DNA of 64,000 nucleotides from JACTUA01 sp964551875 (lineage in GTDB: Archaea > Halobacteriota > Methanomicrobia > Methanomicrobiales > JACTUA01), in contig CAZKEV010000007.1 in assembly GCA_964551875.1 (NCBI GenBank), positions 1-64,000 of the forward strand. The letters run 5' to 3'. Both the position numbers and the translations under genes were made by a program. Below are positions 43,744-52,803 of this stretch, piece after piece. Under the pieces are notes generated by a model. The model was not told the origin of the DNA, did not search any database, and saw only the letters and a list, made by a program, of their open reading frames with translations. How positions within the stretch are numbered: position 1 is the stretch's first letter; each line of letters begins with the position of its first letter.

Positions 43744-44622
43744 CTAGCGCACCATCCGGTCGATGGGGACCACGAGGATGTCCCTCGCCCCGGCCTTTTT
43801 TAAGAGGGGGATGAGCCGGTAGATCCGCTCCTCCTCCACGACCGCGTGGACCGCCACAAGGTCCTCGGATGAGGCTACCTCCATGACCGTTGGCCCTGAG
43901 AGCCCGGGAAGCACCCTCTTCACCTCCCCGAGCGCCGGCCTCCTCACATTCATCATCAGGTAGCACTGCCCCCTGGCCCGGACGACGCTCTCAAGCGCCA
44001 ATCGGATCTCCTCCACCTTCTCCCCTTTCTCCCCGATCGATGCCTCGTTCCCGATGAGCCTCGTGGAGGTGACGAGGACCTCTTCGAGCTCTCTCATGTG
44101 ATGTGTCCGGAGGGTGTCCCCGGACGAGGTGAGGTCCACGATGGCATCGGCGATACCGAGATGCGGGGTCACCTCGCACGCGCCCCCAACCCGGACAATG
44201 GTGATGGGGATATCCCGTTCGGCGAAGAAGGCACCAGTGAGCCTGGGGAACTCGGTTGCAATCCTGGCTTCCTTGAGATCCTTGATCCCGGTCACCCCCG
44301 ACTCCTCGGGCACCGCAACCACGAGGCGGGCCATGCCGACCTGGAGGTCCAGGAGGTCTGCTACCCTGACCCCCCGTTCTGCCACCATGTCAAAGCCGGT
44401 GATCCCGAGATCCGCAACCCCGGATGCCACATACTCAGGGATGTCGGCCGGCCTCGCGTACAGGATCTCGACCTGCGGGTCCCGGGTCTGGGCGATGAGC
44501 CGCCGCTCGTTGCCCTCCGAGGCATGGAGGCCACTCTTCCCGAGAATCTCCCTGACAGGCCCCGCGATCCTCCCCTTGTTCGGGACTGCCAGGCGGACGC
44601 GGTCAGAAGGTCTTGAGCTCAC
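43744..44622 (-). CDS. hisG: ATP phosphoribosyltransferase, long form
   Basis: The 292-residue HisG starts histidine synthesis. It shows RLAVPNKGRIAGPVREIL, YARPADIPEYVASGVADLGITGFDMVAE, and the C-terminal ACT-like regulatory domain (about residues 215-290) that defines the long, hexameric, histidine-inhibited form. The GTG start at 44622 lies inside the end of the SAM synthetase gene, a 20-base overlap in another frame. Confidence 0.94.
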   Translation of the reverse strand: MSSRPSDRVRLAVPNKGRIAGPVREILGKSGLHASEGNERRLIAQTRDPQVEILYARPADIPEYVASGVADLGITGFDMVAERGVRVADLLDLQVGMARLVVAVPEESGVTGIKDLKEARIATEFPRLTGAFFAERDIPITIVRVGGACEVTPHLGIADAIVDLTSSGDTLRTHHMRELEEVLVTSTRLIGNEASIGEKGEKVEEIRLALESVVRARGQCYLMMNVRRPALGEVKRVLPGLSGPTVMEVASSEDLVAVHAVVEEERIYRLIPLLKKAGARDILVVPIDRMVR

Positions 44623-45805
44623 CGCTGATTACCTTCTCTGTGACGCAGGTGACATTCTCGAGGGAGGTGTCGATGATGGACTCGACCTCGTACGAGATGG
44701 TCTTGAAACTCGTCCCGGGCTTCGGGATGATCTGGGCACTTGCGACGAGTGGCTGGTCGATGGGGTTCCCGATCTGGGAGAGGATCCGGATGTAGATCTC
44801 ATCGATCCCCTTCACCTTCTCCACGCACTCCCGGGCCACCTGCGTGGAGAGGAGGTTGTAGATCTTGCCGATATGGTTGATGGGGTTCTTCCCGCTCGTC
44901 GCCTCCATGGACATGGGCCGGTTGGGCGTGATGAGGCCGTTGCACCGGTTCCCCCGGCCGACGGACCCGTCGTCCCCCATCTCGGCCGAGGTCCCGATGA
45001 CGGTGAGAAAGACCGACCCGGTATCCGGGTTGTCGGCGGTATTTATATCGACCCTCACCTGGCGGCTTGTGTGCCGGCGGGCCACCCGCTCGAGCTCCGC
45101 CTGCATCGTCTCCTTGATCTCCAGGTACTCGTGGATGCCGGAGCAGTAGCGCCCAACCATAGCACAGGCCACGGTGAGCGTGATGCAGTCCCCGTCCCGG
45201 AGGGCCATGATCTTGACGTCCTGGCCGAGGACCGGGTACTTCTTCCTGAGGGGACCATCGATGTAGTCAGAGAGGCTCCGGACGATGGTCTCGGCCTCCG
45301 AGAAGGGGGCATGGCCCACGCCGAAGGAGGTGTCGTTGGCCCGGGGCTTGCTGTCCTGGCAGGGCCTGAAGACATCACGGAGATCGGTGGATCCTTCTCC
45401 CATGCGGCAGTCGACGATGACGTCCCTGTCGAGGTCCGCGTTCGTTATGGTAGACCTGATGTAGTCCCTTGCAGCCTTGACAGCGATGGAATCGGTGGGG
45501 AAGTGCATCCCGTTGAACTGCTTCGTGGCCCGGCCCACGATGAGCACATAGATGGGCTTGATGACCTTTCCCCCGCCGAAAGCAGGGATGGTCTCGCCCC
45601 CCACCACCTCGCCCTGGTCGGTGTTGTGGTGGAGGACGGCCCCGCACTCCTCAAGGTAGGCCCTGCTGAGGGCACGGCTCACCGATTCGGCGATCCCGTC
45701 CATAAGGCTGTCAGGGTGGCCGATCCCCTTCCGTTCCACAAGCTCGATCCGCTGCTGTTCTATGGGCGTCTGATCGAGGGCTTCCACGCGAATATTCCTG
45801 CTCAT
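44603..45805 (-). CDS. mat: Archaeal S-adenosylmethionine synthetase
   Basis: The 400-residue protein is the archaeal MAT type, distant from bacterial MetK. It has ERKGIGHPDSLMDGIAE near residue 26, HHNTDQGEVVGG, VDINTADNPDTGSVFLTVIGTSAEMGDDGSVGRGNRCNGLITPNRPMSMEATSGKNPINHIGKIYNLLS (split over residues 253-320), and ends SGELKTF. It makes SAM from methionine and ATP. It follows dacZ by 52 bases and overlaps hisG. Confidence 0.96.
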   Translation of the reverse strand: MSRNIRVEALDQTPIEQQRIELVERKGIGHPDSLMDGIAESVSRALSRAYLEECGAVLHHNTDQGEVVGGETIPAFGGGKVIKPIYVLIVGRATKQFNGMHFPTDSIAVKAARDYIRSTITNADLDRDVIVDCRMGEGSTDLRDVFRPCQDSKPRANDTSFGVGHAPFSEAETIVRSLSDYIDGPLRKKYPVLGQDVKIMALRDGDCITLTVACAMVGRYCSGIHEYLEIKETMQAELERVARRHTSRQVRVDINTADNPDTGSVFLTVIGTSAEMGDDGSVGRGNRCNGLITPNRPMSMEATSGKNPINHIGKIYNLLSTQVARECVEKVKGIDEIYIRILSQIGNPIDQPLVASAQIIPKPGTSFKTISYEVESIIDTSLENVTCVTEKVISGELKTF

Positions 45806-45857
45806 CGCTCGCCTCGCTCCATGGTAGCGCGATAATAGAAAAGGGTCAGGTCATCAT

Positions 45858-46670
45858 TTAACCGTTTCCAACCGGGTATCTCCGCTCATAGGGGCGGAGC
45901 GAGATGCGGATCTGCCCTTCCCGGAAGACGCGGATGGTGCCGCCGCTCTCGGAGATCGTCACCCCCACCACCGGGTGCTCGCGGGTAATGGCAGCGGTTG
46001 CCCGGTGCCTGCCGCCGAGCCCGCCCGGGAGGACCACATCCCGTGCCGATGCGTCCAGGTACCGCCCCGAGGCGAGGATGAAGCCCTCGGTATTCACCAT
46101 GAAGACGCCGTCGAGCTGTGCGAGCTCCTTGATCGACTCCCAGTTCTCCCTGTTCTTCACGTCGCAGACCGCCCGGTGCTGCCCCTCGTAGGGGTTGAGG
46201 ATGGCCTGGTGGGAGTGCCGGAGGATGGTCTCCCCGTCGCCGATAATAAACGCGGTCCCGATGGCCCTCCCCTCCCGCCCCTCGACCGCGATCTGCATGG
46301 CGAGGGAGAGGACCGAGAACATCACCTCCCTGGGGACGATATCCTCGAACTCCCGGACCCGGATGAAGTTCTTCCCCTCCTCGATGTCATAGAGGAGGAT
46401 GGCATAGGGGAAGACCCCGACGACCATCCCCTTCTCGAGCCTCCGCTCCAGGTAGAGCTGGATGGCGGTGTCGAGCATGTGCCGCTCGCTAATCTCGAGG
46501 ATATCGGGCATGGTGAGGTCCTGGACTACATCGATCTGGAGCTCCCGCACCCAGATGACCGGGATCTCGCTCTCGCAATCACACCGCTTCGTGTAGGAGA
46601 CGATCGCTTTCGCACCGATGGCTGCCGCGATCTTCGCCGCAGCCTCCATCATGAGATCCTCGTTCGCCAT
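45858..46670 (-). CDS. dacZ: Diadenylate cyclase DacZ (c-di-AMP synthase)
   Basis: The 270-residue protein has an N-terminal archaeal domain of about 125 residues. A DisA_N diadenylate cyclase domain follows: AIGTAFIIGDGETILRHSHQ, the DGVFMVN active-site motif, LASGRYLDA, and the RHR motif in GLGGRHRATAAITR. It condenses two ATP into c-di-AMP. The gene starts eight bases after sucD, at the end of the fum-kor-suc run, so co-transcription with central carbon genes is likely. No c-di-AMP phosphodiesterase is in the window. Confidence 0.9.
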   Translation of the reverse strand: MANEDLMMEAAAKIAAAIGAKAIVSYTKRCDCESEIPVIWVRELQIDVVQDLTMPDILEISERHMLDTAIQLYLERRLEKGMVVGVFPYAILLYDIEEGKNFIRVREFEDIVPREVMFSVLSLAMQIAVEGREGRAIGTAFIIGDGETILRHSHQAILNPYEGQHRAVCDVKNRENWESIKELAQLDGVFMVNTEGFILASGRYLDASARDVVLPGGLGGRHRATAAITREHPVVGVTISESGGTIRVFREGQIRISLRPYERRYPVGNG

Positions 46671-46678
46671 GATACCTC

Positions 46679-47545
46679 TTACAGGAACCCCCGGATGAGG
46701 TCCGGGATCTCACCGGGACGGTTCGCGACTGCGATGCCCATACTCTCGAGCCTCCGGATCTTGGACCGGGCATCCCCCTCGCCTCCTTCGATGATGGCAC
46801 CGGCATGGCCCATCCGCTTCTCGGGGGGTGCGGTTACTCCAGCGATATAAGCAACGAGGGGGAGATCGGTGGAAGCAGCTCCTTCCTCCTCGAGGCTTCC
46901 CCCGACCTCCCCGATGAGCACGACGGCCTTCGTCTCACGGTCCTCTTCGAACCGTTCGAGGACATCGGAGAAGGTCTGCCCGATGACCGGGTCCCCGCCG
47001 ATCCCGACGACCGTGGACTGGCCGATACCCGCCCTCGTCAGCTCATGGATCACCTCGTAGGTGAGGGTCCCGCTCCGGGATACCACCCCTACGTCCCCCC
47101 TGGTAGCGAGATGGGACGGTATGATCCCGAGCTTGCACTCACCGGGTGAGATGAGCCCCGGGCAGTTGGGACCGATGACGGTCGACCCCTGGAGCCGGGC
47201 ATACTCGACGGCCTTCATCGTGTCATGGACCGGGATCTGCTCGGTGATGGCAACGATGAGCTCGAGGCCGGCATAGGCAGCCTCCATGACAGAGTCCATG
47301 GCCGCCCCGGCCGGCACGAAGACGACGCTCGCCCGGGCGTCGTGCTCCCGGAGTGCTTCCCTTATGCTGTTGTACACGGGAACCCCGTGGATCGACTGGC
47401 CGCCCTTCCCGGGCGTCACGCCGGCCACGACCCCCCTACCGCCCACCTCCTTTGCGTAGGTGTTCATAAGGGGGATGTGGAACGCTCCCTGGTTCCCGGT
47501 CGCACCCGTGACGATGACACCGGTGGATCGATCAGCGAAGATCAT
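46679..47545 (-). CDS. sucD: Succinyl-CoA synthetase, alpha subunit
   Basis: The 288-residue protein has a CoA-binding Rossmann domain (GVIVTGATGNQGAFHIPLMN), the ligase domain with GPNCPGLISPGE and GIGGDPVIGQTFSDVLERFEED. The phosphohistidine segment is GHAGAIIEGGEGDA near residue 245. It joins succinate and CoA with ATP. It overlaps the sucC stop by four bases. Confidence 0.96.
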   Translation of the reverse strand: MIFADRSTGVIVTGATGNQGAFHIPLMNTYAKEVGGRGVVAGVTPGKGGQSIHGVPVYNSIREALREHDARASVVFVPAGAAMDSVMEAAYAGLELIVAITEQIPVHDTMKAVEYARLQGSTVIGPNCPGLISPGECKLGIIPSHLATRGDVGVVSRSGTLTYEVIHELTRAGIGQSTVVGIGGDPVIGQTFSDVLERFEEDRETKAVVLIGEVGGSLEEEGAASTDLPLVAYIAGVTAPPEKRMGHAGAIIEGGEGDARSKIRRLESMGIAVANRPGEIPDLIRGFL

Positions 47546-48627
47546 CGGATCGCCTCCACCGACGCCTTCACTACCTCGTCCATCGTCTCAAACATCGTGT
47601 AGCTCCGGCTCGCGAGGAGCCTCCTCCCCACCTCCTCGTTCGTCCCGGCGAGGCGGACCATGACCTTCTGGCTGACGCCGGCCTCGAGGATCCCCCTGGC
47701 CACCTCGTCGCATCGGGTGATCCCCCCGAGGAGGTTGACCAGGATCACCTGCACCGAAGGTACGGATGCCACGAGCTTCACGGCATGCTTCACCCGTTCG
47801 CGGTCGGCGCCGCCGCCCACATCCAGGAAGTTCGCCGCCCTGCCGCCGTAGAGCGCGATGAGGTCGATGGTCGCCATGGTGAGGCCTGCACCGTTCCCGA
47901 TGACCCCGATCTCCCCGTCCAGGTCGACGTAAGAGAACCCGTGGGCCTCCGCCTCCCTCTCACGCTCTGAAAGTGCACGACCCTTGCGTATCCCCTGGCG
48001 CGGGAGGGCACTGTCGTCGATGATGATCTTTGCATCGGCAGCGCAGATTCCCTTCTCCGTGGTGACGAGGGGGTTGATCTCGGCGAGGACCGCGTCCTTC
48101 TCCCTGAAGATGCGGTACAGCCTGTTCACGATGGGTGCGAGGTCCTTTGCCATCCCTCCAAGGAGGTCACGGAGGGCGAATGGCGGGATATCGGTGAGGA
48201 GCGGGGAGACCGTCATCCTCCTTACCGCTTCGGGACGCTCCCTTGCTACCGCCTCGATCTCGACCCCTCCGGACTCCGCGAAGAGGAGGAGGGGCTTCCG
48301 GGAGGACCGGTCGACGGCGATGGAGAGGAAGTACTCCTTCCCGATCTCCAGCCGCTCCTCGGCGAGGATCTCCCGGACCGGCACACCCCTGATCTCCTTT
48401 GCAAAGAGGGCTTCTGCCTGCGAGATTGCCCGGGCCTTCTCGGTGACAACGATGCCCCCGGCCTTTCCCCTTCCCCCGACAGCCACCTGGGCCTTCAGGA
48501 CGAGGTGGTCCCCGAAGGTCCCGAGATGAGGCTCGAGCTCGCCAGGGCTCCTGATTAAAACACCCGCCGGAATTGGTATCCCGTAAGCCCTGAAGATCTC
48601 CTTTGCCTCGTGTTCCGAGAGCCTCAT
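47542..48627 (-). CDS. sucC: Succinyl-CoA synthetase, beta subunit
   Basis: The 361-residue ATP-grasp subunit shows MRLSEHEAKEIFRAYGIPIP at the start, LVLKAQVAVGGRGKAGGI near residue 45, AEINPLVTT, GNGAGLTMATIDLIALYGGRAANFLDVGGGA, and VNLLGGITRCDEVA. ATG 48627 overlaps the korC stop. The open frame further upstream is korC read out of frame. Confidence 0.96.
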   Translation of the reverse strand: MRLSEHEAKEIFRAYGIPIPAGVLIRSPGELEPHLGTFGDHLVLKAQVAVGGRGKAGGIVVTEKARAISQAEALFAKEIRGVPVREILAEERLEIGKEYFLSIAVDRSSRKPLLLFAESGGVEIEAVARERPEAVRRMTVSPLLTDIPPFALRDLLGGMAKDLAPIVNRLYRIFREKDAVLAEINPLVTTEKGICAADAKIIIDDSALPRQGIRKGRALSEREREAEAHGFSYVDLDGEIGVIGNGAGLTMATIDLIALYGGRAANFLDVGGGADRERVKHAVKLVASVPSVQVILVNLLGGITRCDEVARGILEAGVSQKVMVRLAGTNEEVGRRLLASRSYTMFETMDEVVKASVEAIR

Positions 48628-49160
48628 ACCTTCTTCCCCCTCACGAGCTCCATCCCCCTCCTCAGCGCGCTCAGGTTCAGCTTTTCCGTGCCTTTCGGGA
48701 CGCTGTCGAGGACCGCCTTCTCGATGGCCGCATCGGAGACGATGCCCGTCGCCGCGACCAGGGCCCCGAGCATGACGATGTTTGCCACGATGACCTTCCC
48801 CAGGGTGTTCCTCGCCTCCGATGTCGCGGGGATCTCGTGGAAGGTGCACTCCGGCCGGCCCTCGACCATGTCCGGGTCGATGAGCATCACGGCCCTCTTC
48901 GGGGCTTTCGCCCCGTAGCGCTCGAACCCCTCCCGGGACATGATCACGTAGGTATCCGGGACGCTCACCTCGGGGTAGAGGATGGGGTCGTCATCGATGA
49001 CCACCGAGGACATGGAGGCGCCGCCCCGTGCCTCCGGGCCGTAGACCTGTGTCTGCACCGCATATTTCCCGTCGTAGAGCGCGGCGGCCCGCCCGAGGAT
49101 GACAGCGGCGAGGATGATCCCCTGCCCGCCGAACCCCGAGAACCGGATCTCGTGCCTCAT
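48624..49160 (-). CDS. korC: 2-oxoglutarate:ferredoxin oxidoreductase, gamma subunit
   Basis: The 178-residue protein has the gamma-domain start RFSGFGGQGIILAAVILGRAA, then QTQVYGPEARGGASMSSVVI. It belongs to the four-subunit KorDABC enzyme, which reductively carboxylates succinyl-CoA to 2-oxoglutarate with ferredoxin. The start overlaps the korB stop and the end overlaps sucC. Confidence 0.95.
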   Translation of the reverse strand: MRHEIRFSGFGGQGIILAAVILGRAAALYDGKYAVQTQVYGPEARGGASMSSVVIDDDPILYPEVSVPDTYVIMSREGFERYGAKAPKRAVMLIDPDMVEGRPECTFHEIPATSEARNTLGKVIVANIVMLGALVAATGIVSDAAIEKAVLDSVPKGTEKLNLSALRRGMELVRGKKV

Positions 49161-49945
49161 GGCGGCACCCCCATGGCCGGCCGGTTCCTCCGGGTGAACT
49201 CCCCCACGGTGAACATGTCCTCGGGAACCGGTTTCCCCTCTCCGATGAGCCGGTTGTACTTCTGGAGGAGAATGGCATGGGTCTTCAGGTACTCGACCGT
49301 CTCCGCGACATCCCGGAGCTTGTTCCTCCTCCCGTAAGCGGTGGGGCACTGGGTGAGGACCTCGATGAGGGAGAAGCCCGGCGTCTCGAGGCCTGTCTGG
49401 ATGGCCCTCGTCAGCTCCTTTACATGGTAGGATGTCCAGCGGGCCACGTGGTTCGCCCCTGCCGCCACGGCGAGGGCCGAGAGGTCAAAGACGCCCTCTC
49501 CCGAACCATAGGGCGTGGTGGTGGTGATAGCCCCCCTTGGGGTGGTGGGGGACCCCTGCCCGCCGGTCATCCCGTAGATCCAGTTGTTCATGCAGATGAC
49601 GGTCATGTCCACGTTCCTCCGGCAGGAGTGGATGAAATGGTTCCCCCCGATGGCGGCGAGATCCCCGTCCCCTGTGAAGACCACCACGTGGAGATCGGGC
49701 CGTGCTAGTTTGATCCCCGTAGCAAAGGCGAGCGCCCTCCCATGGGTGGTGTGGAGCGAGTCTGTCTTTATGTATCCCGGCGCCCGCGACGAGCACCCGA
49801 TCCCCGAGACAAAGACCGTCTCCTCCCACTTCCAGGCAAGGGTATCCACGGCATGGAGGGTGCAGTTGATGACCGTCCCGTTCCCGCACCCGACGCAGTA
49901 GATGGTCGGGAGCCGGTCGACCCTGTACCAGTCCCTGAAACTCAT
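49157..49945 (-). CDS. korB: 2-oxoglutarate:ferredoxin oxidoreductase, beta subunit
   Basis: The 262-residue subunit binds TPP. It shows IYCVGCGNGTVINCTLHAVD near residue 15 with cluster-binding Cys, HTTHGRALAFATGIKLARPDLHVVVFTGDGDLAAIGGNHFIHSCRRN (residues about 65-110, TPP and Mg site), and NNWIYGMTGGQGSPTT. It overlaps korA and korC. Confidence 0.95.
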   Translation of the reverse strand: MSFRDWYRVDRLPTIYCVGCGNGTVINCTLHAVDTLAWKWEETVFVSGIGCSSRAPGYIKTDSLHTTHGRALAFATGIKLARPDLHVVVFTGDGDLAAIGGNHFIHSCRRNVDMTVICMNNWIYGMTGGQGSPTTPRGAITTTTPYGSGEGVFDLSALAVAAGANHVARWTSYHVKELTRAIQTGLETPGFSLIEVLTQCPTAYGRRNKLRDVAETVEYLKTHAILLQKYNRLIGEGKPVPEDMFTVGEFTRRNRPAMGVPP

Positions 49946-51042
49946 CGGGAACCCTCCAGGGCCCTCGCCAGATCATCCGGCGTGTGGAGCTCCCCGCCGA
50001 TCTTGGGGACAGGGATGACCGGTACATCGGTGTGCCGCTCCATCTCCCGGGCCATCTGCCCGAGGTTCATCTCGGGGAAGAGGAAGGACTTTGCATCCGG
50101 AAACTCCGAGAGCGCAAATTCAGGGAAAGGCCAGACGACACGGAGCTGGAGATGACCAATCTCCTCCTTCGGGCGGTCGTGGAGCACCTGGTGTACCGTG
50201 CGGGTCGGCGCCCCGTAGGAGACAAAGACCTGTTCCGCGTCCGGGTTCGTGACCTGGTAATCCGCTATCTCCCGGCGGGCCGATTCCACCTTCCGGACGA
50301 GGCGCATGACGAGCTTCTCGTGGGCCTTCGGGTTCGTGGCCGCCGGGTAGCCGCGCTCGTCATGGGTGAGGCCGGTCACGTGTACACCGTAGCCCTCACC
50401 GAAGGTCGGGAAGCCAGGGATATCATCCTCTCCCGCCTTGAAGGGGAGGATGCCGGGATCGAGCTTCTTCCGTGGGGCCACCTCCACCGAGTCGGGGATG
50501 GTCAGCCTCTCCCGCATGTGGCCGATGATCTCGTCTGCCATGATGAAGGTGGGGACCCGGTAGCGTTCGGAGAGGTTGAAGGCCTTCACCGTGAGCTCGA
50601 ACATCTCCTGGACCGAGGCAGGAGAGAGCGCGATGATGCTGTAGTCCCCGTGGGACCCGAACCGGCACTGGAGCATGTCCCCCTGGGCCCCGAGGGTGGG
50701 CTGGCCGGTTGAGGGACCCCCCCGCTGGATGTTCACGATGACGCAGGGGGTCTCGGTCATGGCCGCGTAGCCGATGTTCTCCATCATCAGGGAGAAGCCC
50801 GGCCCGCTCGTGGCCGTCATGGCGCGTGCACCTGTCCAGGAAGCCCCGATCACCGCCGCTATGGAGGCGATCTCGTCCTCCATCTGGATGAAGACCCCCT
50901 TTGTCTTCGGGAGCTTCACCGCCATGTGCTCTGCCACCTCGGTGGAGGGTGTGATGGGGTAGCCTGCAAAGAACCGGCAGCCGGCAGCAAGCGCCCCCTC
51001 GGCGCAGGCCGTGTTCCCCTGCATGAACTCAAGCCGGCTCAA
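49942..51042 (-). CDS. korA: 2-oxoglutarate:ferredoxin oxidoreductase, alpha subunit
   Basis: The 366-residue subunit shows QGNTACAEGALAAGCRFFAGYPITPSTEVAEHMA at the start, GARAMTATSGPGFSLMMENIGYA near residue 70, RGGPSTGQPT near residue 108, and a transketolase-C-like end. The start is probably the TTG at 51042, which overlaps the korD stop and follows AAGGTGG. An ATG at 51024 is the alternative. Confidence 0.94.
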   Translation of the reverse strand: MSRLEFMQGNTACAEGALAAGCRFFAGYPITPSTEVAEHMAVKLPKTKGVFIQMEDEIASIAAVIGASWTGARAMTATSGPGFSLMMENIGYAAMTETPCVIVNIQRGGPSTGQPTLGAQGDMLQCRFGSHGDYSIIALSPASVQEMFELTVKAFNLSERYRVPTFIMADEIIGHMRERLTIPDSVEVAPRKKLDPGILPFKAGEDDIPGFPTFGEGYGVHVTGLTHDERGYPAATNPKAHEKLVMRLVRKVESARREIADYQVTNPDAEQVFVSYGAPTRTVHQVLHDRPKEEIGHLQLRVVWPFPEFALSEFPDAKSFLFPEMNLGQMAREMERHTDVPVIPVPKIGGELHTPDDLARALEGSR

Positions 51043-51311
51043 AACTCGATCGCCACCTTCTGGGGCTCGTTCTCTCTCTCGTCATCCCAGCTGATGGCCT
51101 GGTCAGGGCAGATCATCTGGCAGAGGCCGCAGAGGGTCCTGCCATAGAGGCGCTGGAGCCGGCAGTTGGGGCAGCGCTCGGGGCGGTCAAGCTCAGGGAG
51201 GATGATTCCCCGCTCGTTCTGGGCCTTCCCCTCCTTGAAGATCCGGTAGGGGCAGACGAGCATGCAGAGGTTGCACCCCTTGCACCGGTCGCTGTCGATG
51301 ACGAGCTTCAT
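51039..51311 (-). CDS. korD: 2-oxoglutarate:ferredoxin oxidoreductase, ferredoxin-like delta subunit
   Basis: The 90-residue protein carries two 4Fe-4S motifs, CKGCNLCMLVCP near residue 10 and CGLCQMICPDQA near residue 64. An extra CPNC pair lies between them. It passes electrons between ferredoxin and the TPP-bound subunits. It is the first kor gene of the cluster, 10 bases after fumB. Confidence 0.94.
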   Translation of the reverse strand: MKLVIDSDRCKGCNLCMLVCPYRIFKEGKAQNERGIILPELDRPERCPNCRLQRLYGRTLCGLCQMICPDQAISWDDERENEPQKVAIEF

Positions 51312-51321
51312 GGTATGGTTC

Positions 51322-51867
51322 CTACCCAGTATGGAACCGGGCCTGACATTGTGCTTTCGCTTCCTCCCGGACCCTCCCAAAGAGGTCGTTCCCGTGGGCG
51401 TCGATCCCCACGACGAGGGGAAGGTGGTCGACCCCGATCACCCAGACCGCCTCGGCCATGCCGAGGTCAGGGAAGTGGACTCCCAAAAGATGCATCCGCG
51501 AGGCAGCGAGGGCTGCGCACCCGCCGGTGAAGGCGAGGTAGACCGCCTTTCCCCGGAGGAGATTGACGACCTCCCTCCCCATGCCCCCTTTCCCGATGAT
51601 CCCACGGACACCGGCATCGATGAGGAAACCCGTCAGGGAATCCATCCTTGCAGAAGTCGTGGGACCTGCGGCGATGATCCGCTCCCCTGCCACCACCGGC
51701 CCGCAGTGGTAGACAACGGCGCCCCGGGGATCGAAGGGGATCCCCGCCTCCTGCATCCGCAGGTGGGCCTCGTCCCTCGCCGTGTACACGACCCCCGACA
51801 GGGTGACCCTGTCACCGGCCCGGAGGGAGAGGACCTCCTCGCCCAGGGGGGTGGTGAGATCGATCAC
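51322..51867 (-). CDS. fumB: Fumarate hydratase class I, beta subunit
   Basis: The 181-residue protein matches the C-terminal swivelling domain of class I fumarases. It has LTTPLGEEVLSLRAGDRVTLSGVVYTARDEAHLRM at the start, VYHCGPVV, AAGPTTSARMD near residue 76, GKGGM and GCAALAA near residue 115. It works with FumA to interconvert malate and fumarate. The GTG start at 51867 overlaps the fumA stop. Confidence 0.94.
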   Translation of the reverse strand: MIDLTTPLGEEVLSLRAGDRVTLSGVVYTARDEAHLRMQEAGIPFDPRGAVVYHCGPVVAGERIIAAGPTTSARMDSLTGFLIDAGVRGIIGKGGMGREVVNLLRGKAVYLAFTGGCAALAASRMHLLGVHFPDLGMAEAVWVIGVDHLPLVVGIDAHGNDLFGRVREEAKAQCQARFHTG

Positions 51868-52706
51868 TTCCCTGCCTCCACGACTCTTGTTGCCCGCCGG
51901 CATGCCCAGCACTGGACGTTCACTGCAACGGGGAGGGATGCGGTATGGCAGGCGCCTCTCTTCACCTTCACGGCAAGGGCTGTTGTGTCCCCGCCGAGCC
52001 CCATGGGGCCTATGCCGAGGGCGTTCACTGCGTCGCAGAGCTTCTGTTCGAAAGGGTCCATGGTATCGATGGGGAGGAGGAGGGCCTCCTTCGACAGGGC
52101 AGCCACTCCATCGAAGGTGGACCCGATCCCAACCCCGAGGATCACGGGCGGGCAGGGCTTCCCTCCCGCAAGGGCAACCGTCTCAACGATGAACTCCACA
52201 ACATCCCTCGTCCGGGTGGGGAGGAGCATCCCAATCCGGGAGACATTTTCGGATCCGGCGCCCTTGGGGAGGACCGTGACGGTGAGTTCATCCCCGGGCC
52301 TGACATGTACTGCGGGGATCCCCGGGCCGGTATTGTCACCGGTATTCTTCCGGGTGCAGGGGTCGACGGCATTCGGCCGGAGGGGGATCTTTCCGGTGGC
52401 AATCCTTACCCCCCGGGCCACGGCATCTTCGAGAGCCCTGGTATAGGGAACATCGGGAGGCAGGGTAAGGTAAATGACCGGGATGCCGGTGTCCTGGCAG
52501 ATCAGGGACCTGCCCTTCCTGGCCAGCGCGATGTTTGCGAGGATGTTCTCGAACTCCCCGCGGGCTACCGGGTTCCTCTCCCGCTCATAAGCCGACAGTA
52601 TCGCCCGTTCCACGTCATCGGGGAGCCGGACCTCAGCCTCTGCGAGGGCATCCGCCGTAGCATCCGCGATAGCCGCGAGGAGGACCGGATCATCGGGATG
52701 GCGCAT
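51864..52706 (-). CDS. fumA: Fumarate hydratase class I, alpha subunit
   Basis: The 280-residue protein binds the catalytic 4Fe-4S cluster. Visible Cys sit in LICQDTGIPVIYL near residue 69, GGKPCPPVILGVGIGSTFD near residue 190 and a further EQKLCDAV near residue 226. PKGAGSENVSR is near residue 145. It opens the minus-strand run that continues through korDABC, sucCD and dacZ. Confidence 0.94.
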   Translation of the reverse strand: MRHPDDPVLLAAIADATADALAEAEVRLPDDVERAILSAYERERNPVARGEFENILANIALARKGRSLICQDTGIPVIYLTLPPDVPYTRALEDAVARGVRIATGKIPLRPNAVDPCTRKNTGDNTGPGIPAVHVRPGDELTVTVLPKGAGSENVSRIGMLLPTRTRDVVEFIVETVALAGGKPCPPVILGVGIGSTFDGVAALSKEALLLPIDTMDPFEQKLCDAVNALGIGPMGLGGDTTALAVKVKRGACHTASLPVAVNVQCWACRRATRVVEAGK

Positions 52707-52803
52707 TATAAAGGAATAGGGTACAGCGGCGAATAAAAATTTGGATGAATGGTGTTCCAGAACCAGATGGGTAAAAGAGAATGATGATGGGGAGGGGATG
52801 AAT

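Noticed and set aside
47542..48849. Long N-terminal extension of sucC
   Set aside because: The extra residues are Arg/His/Gly-rich and overlap korC. The sucC domain starts at MRLSEHEAKEIF.
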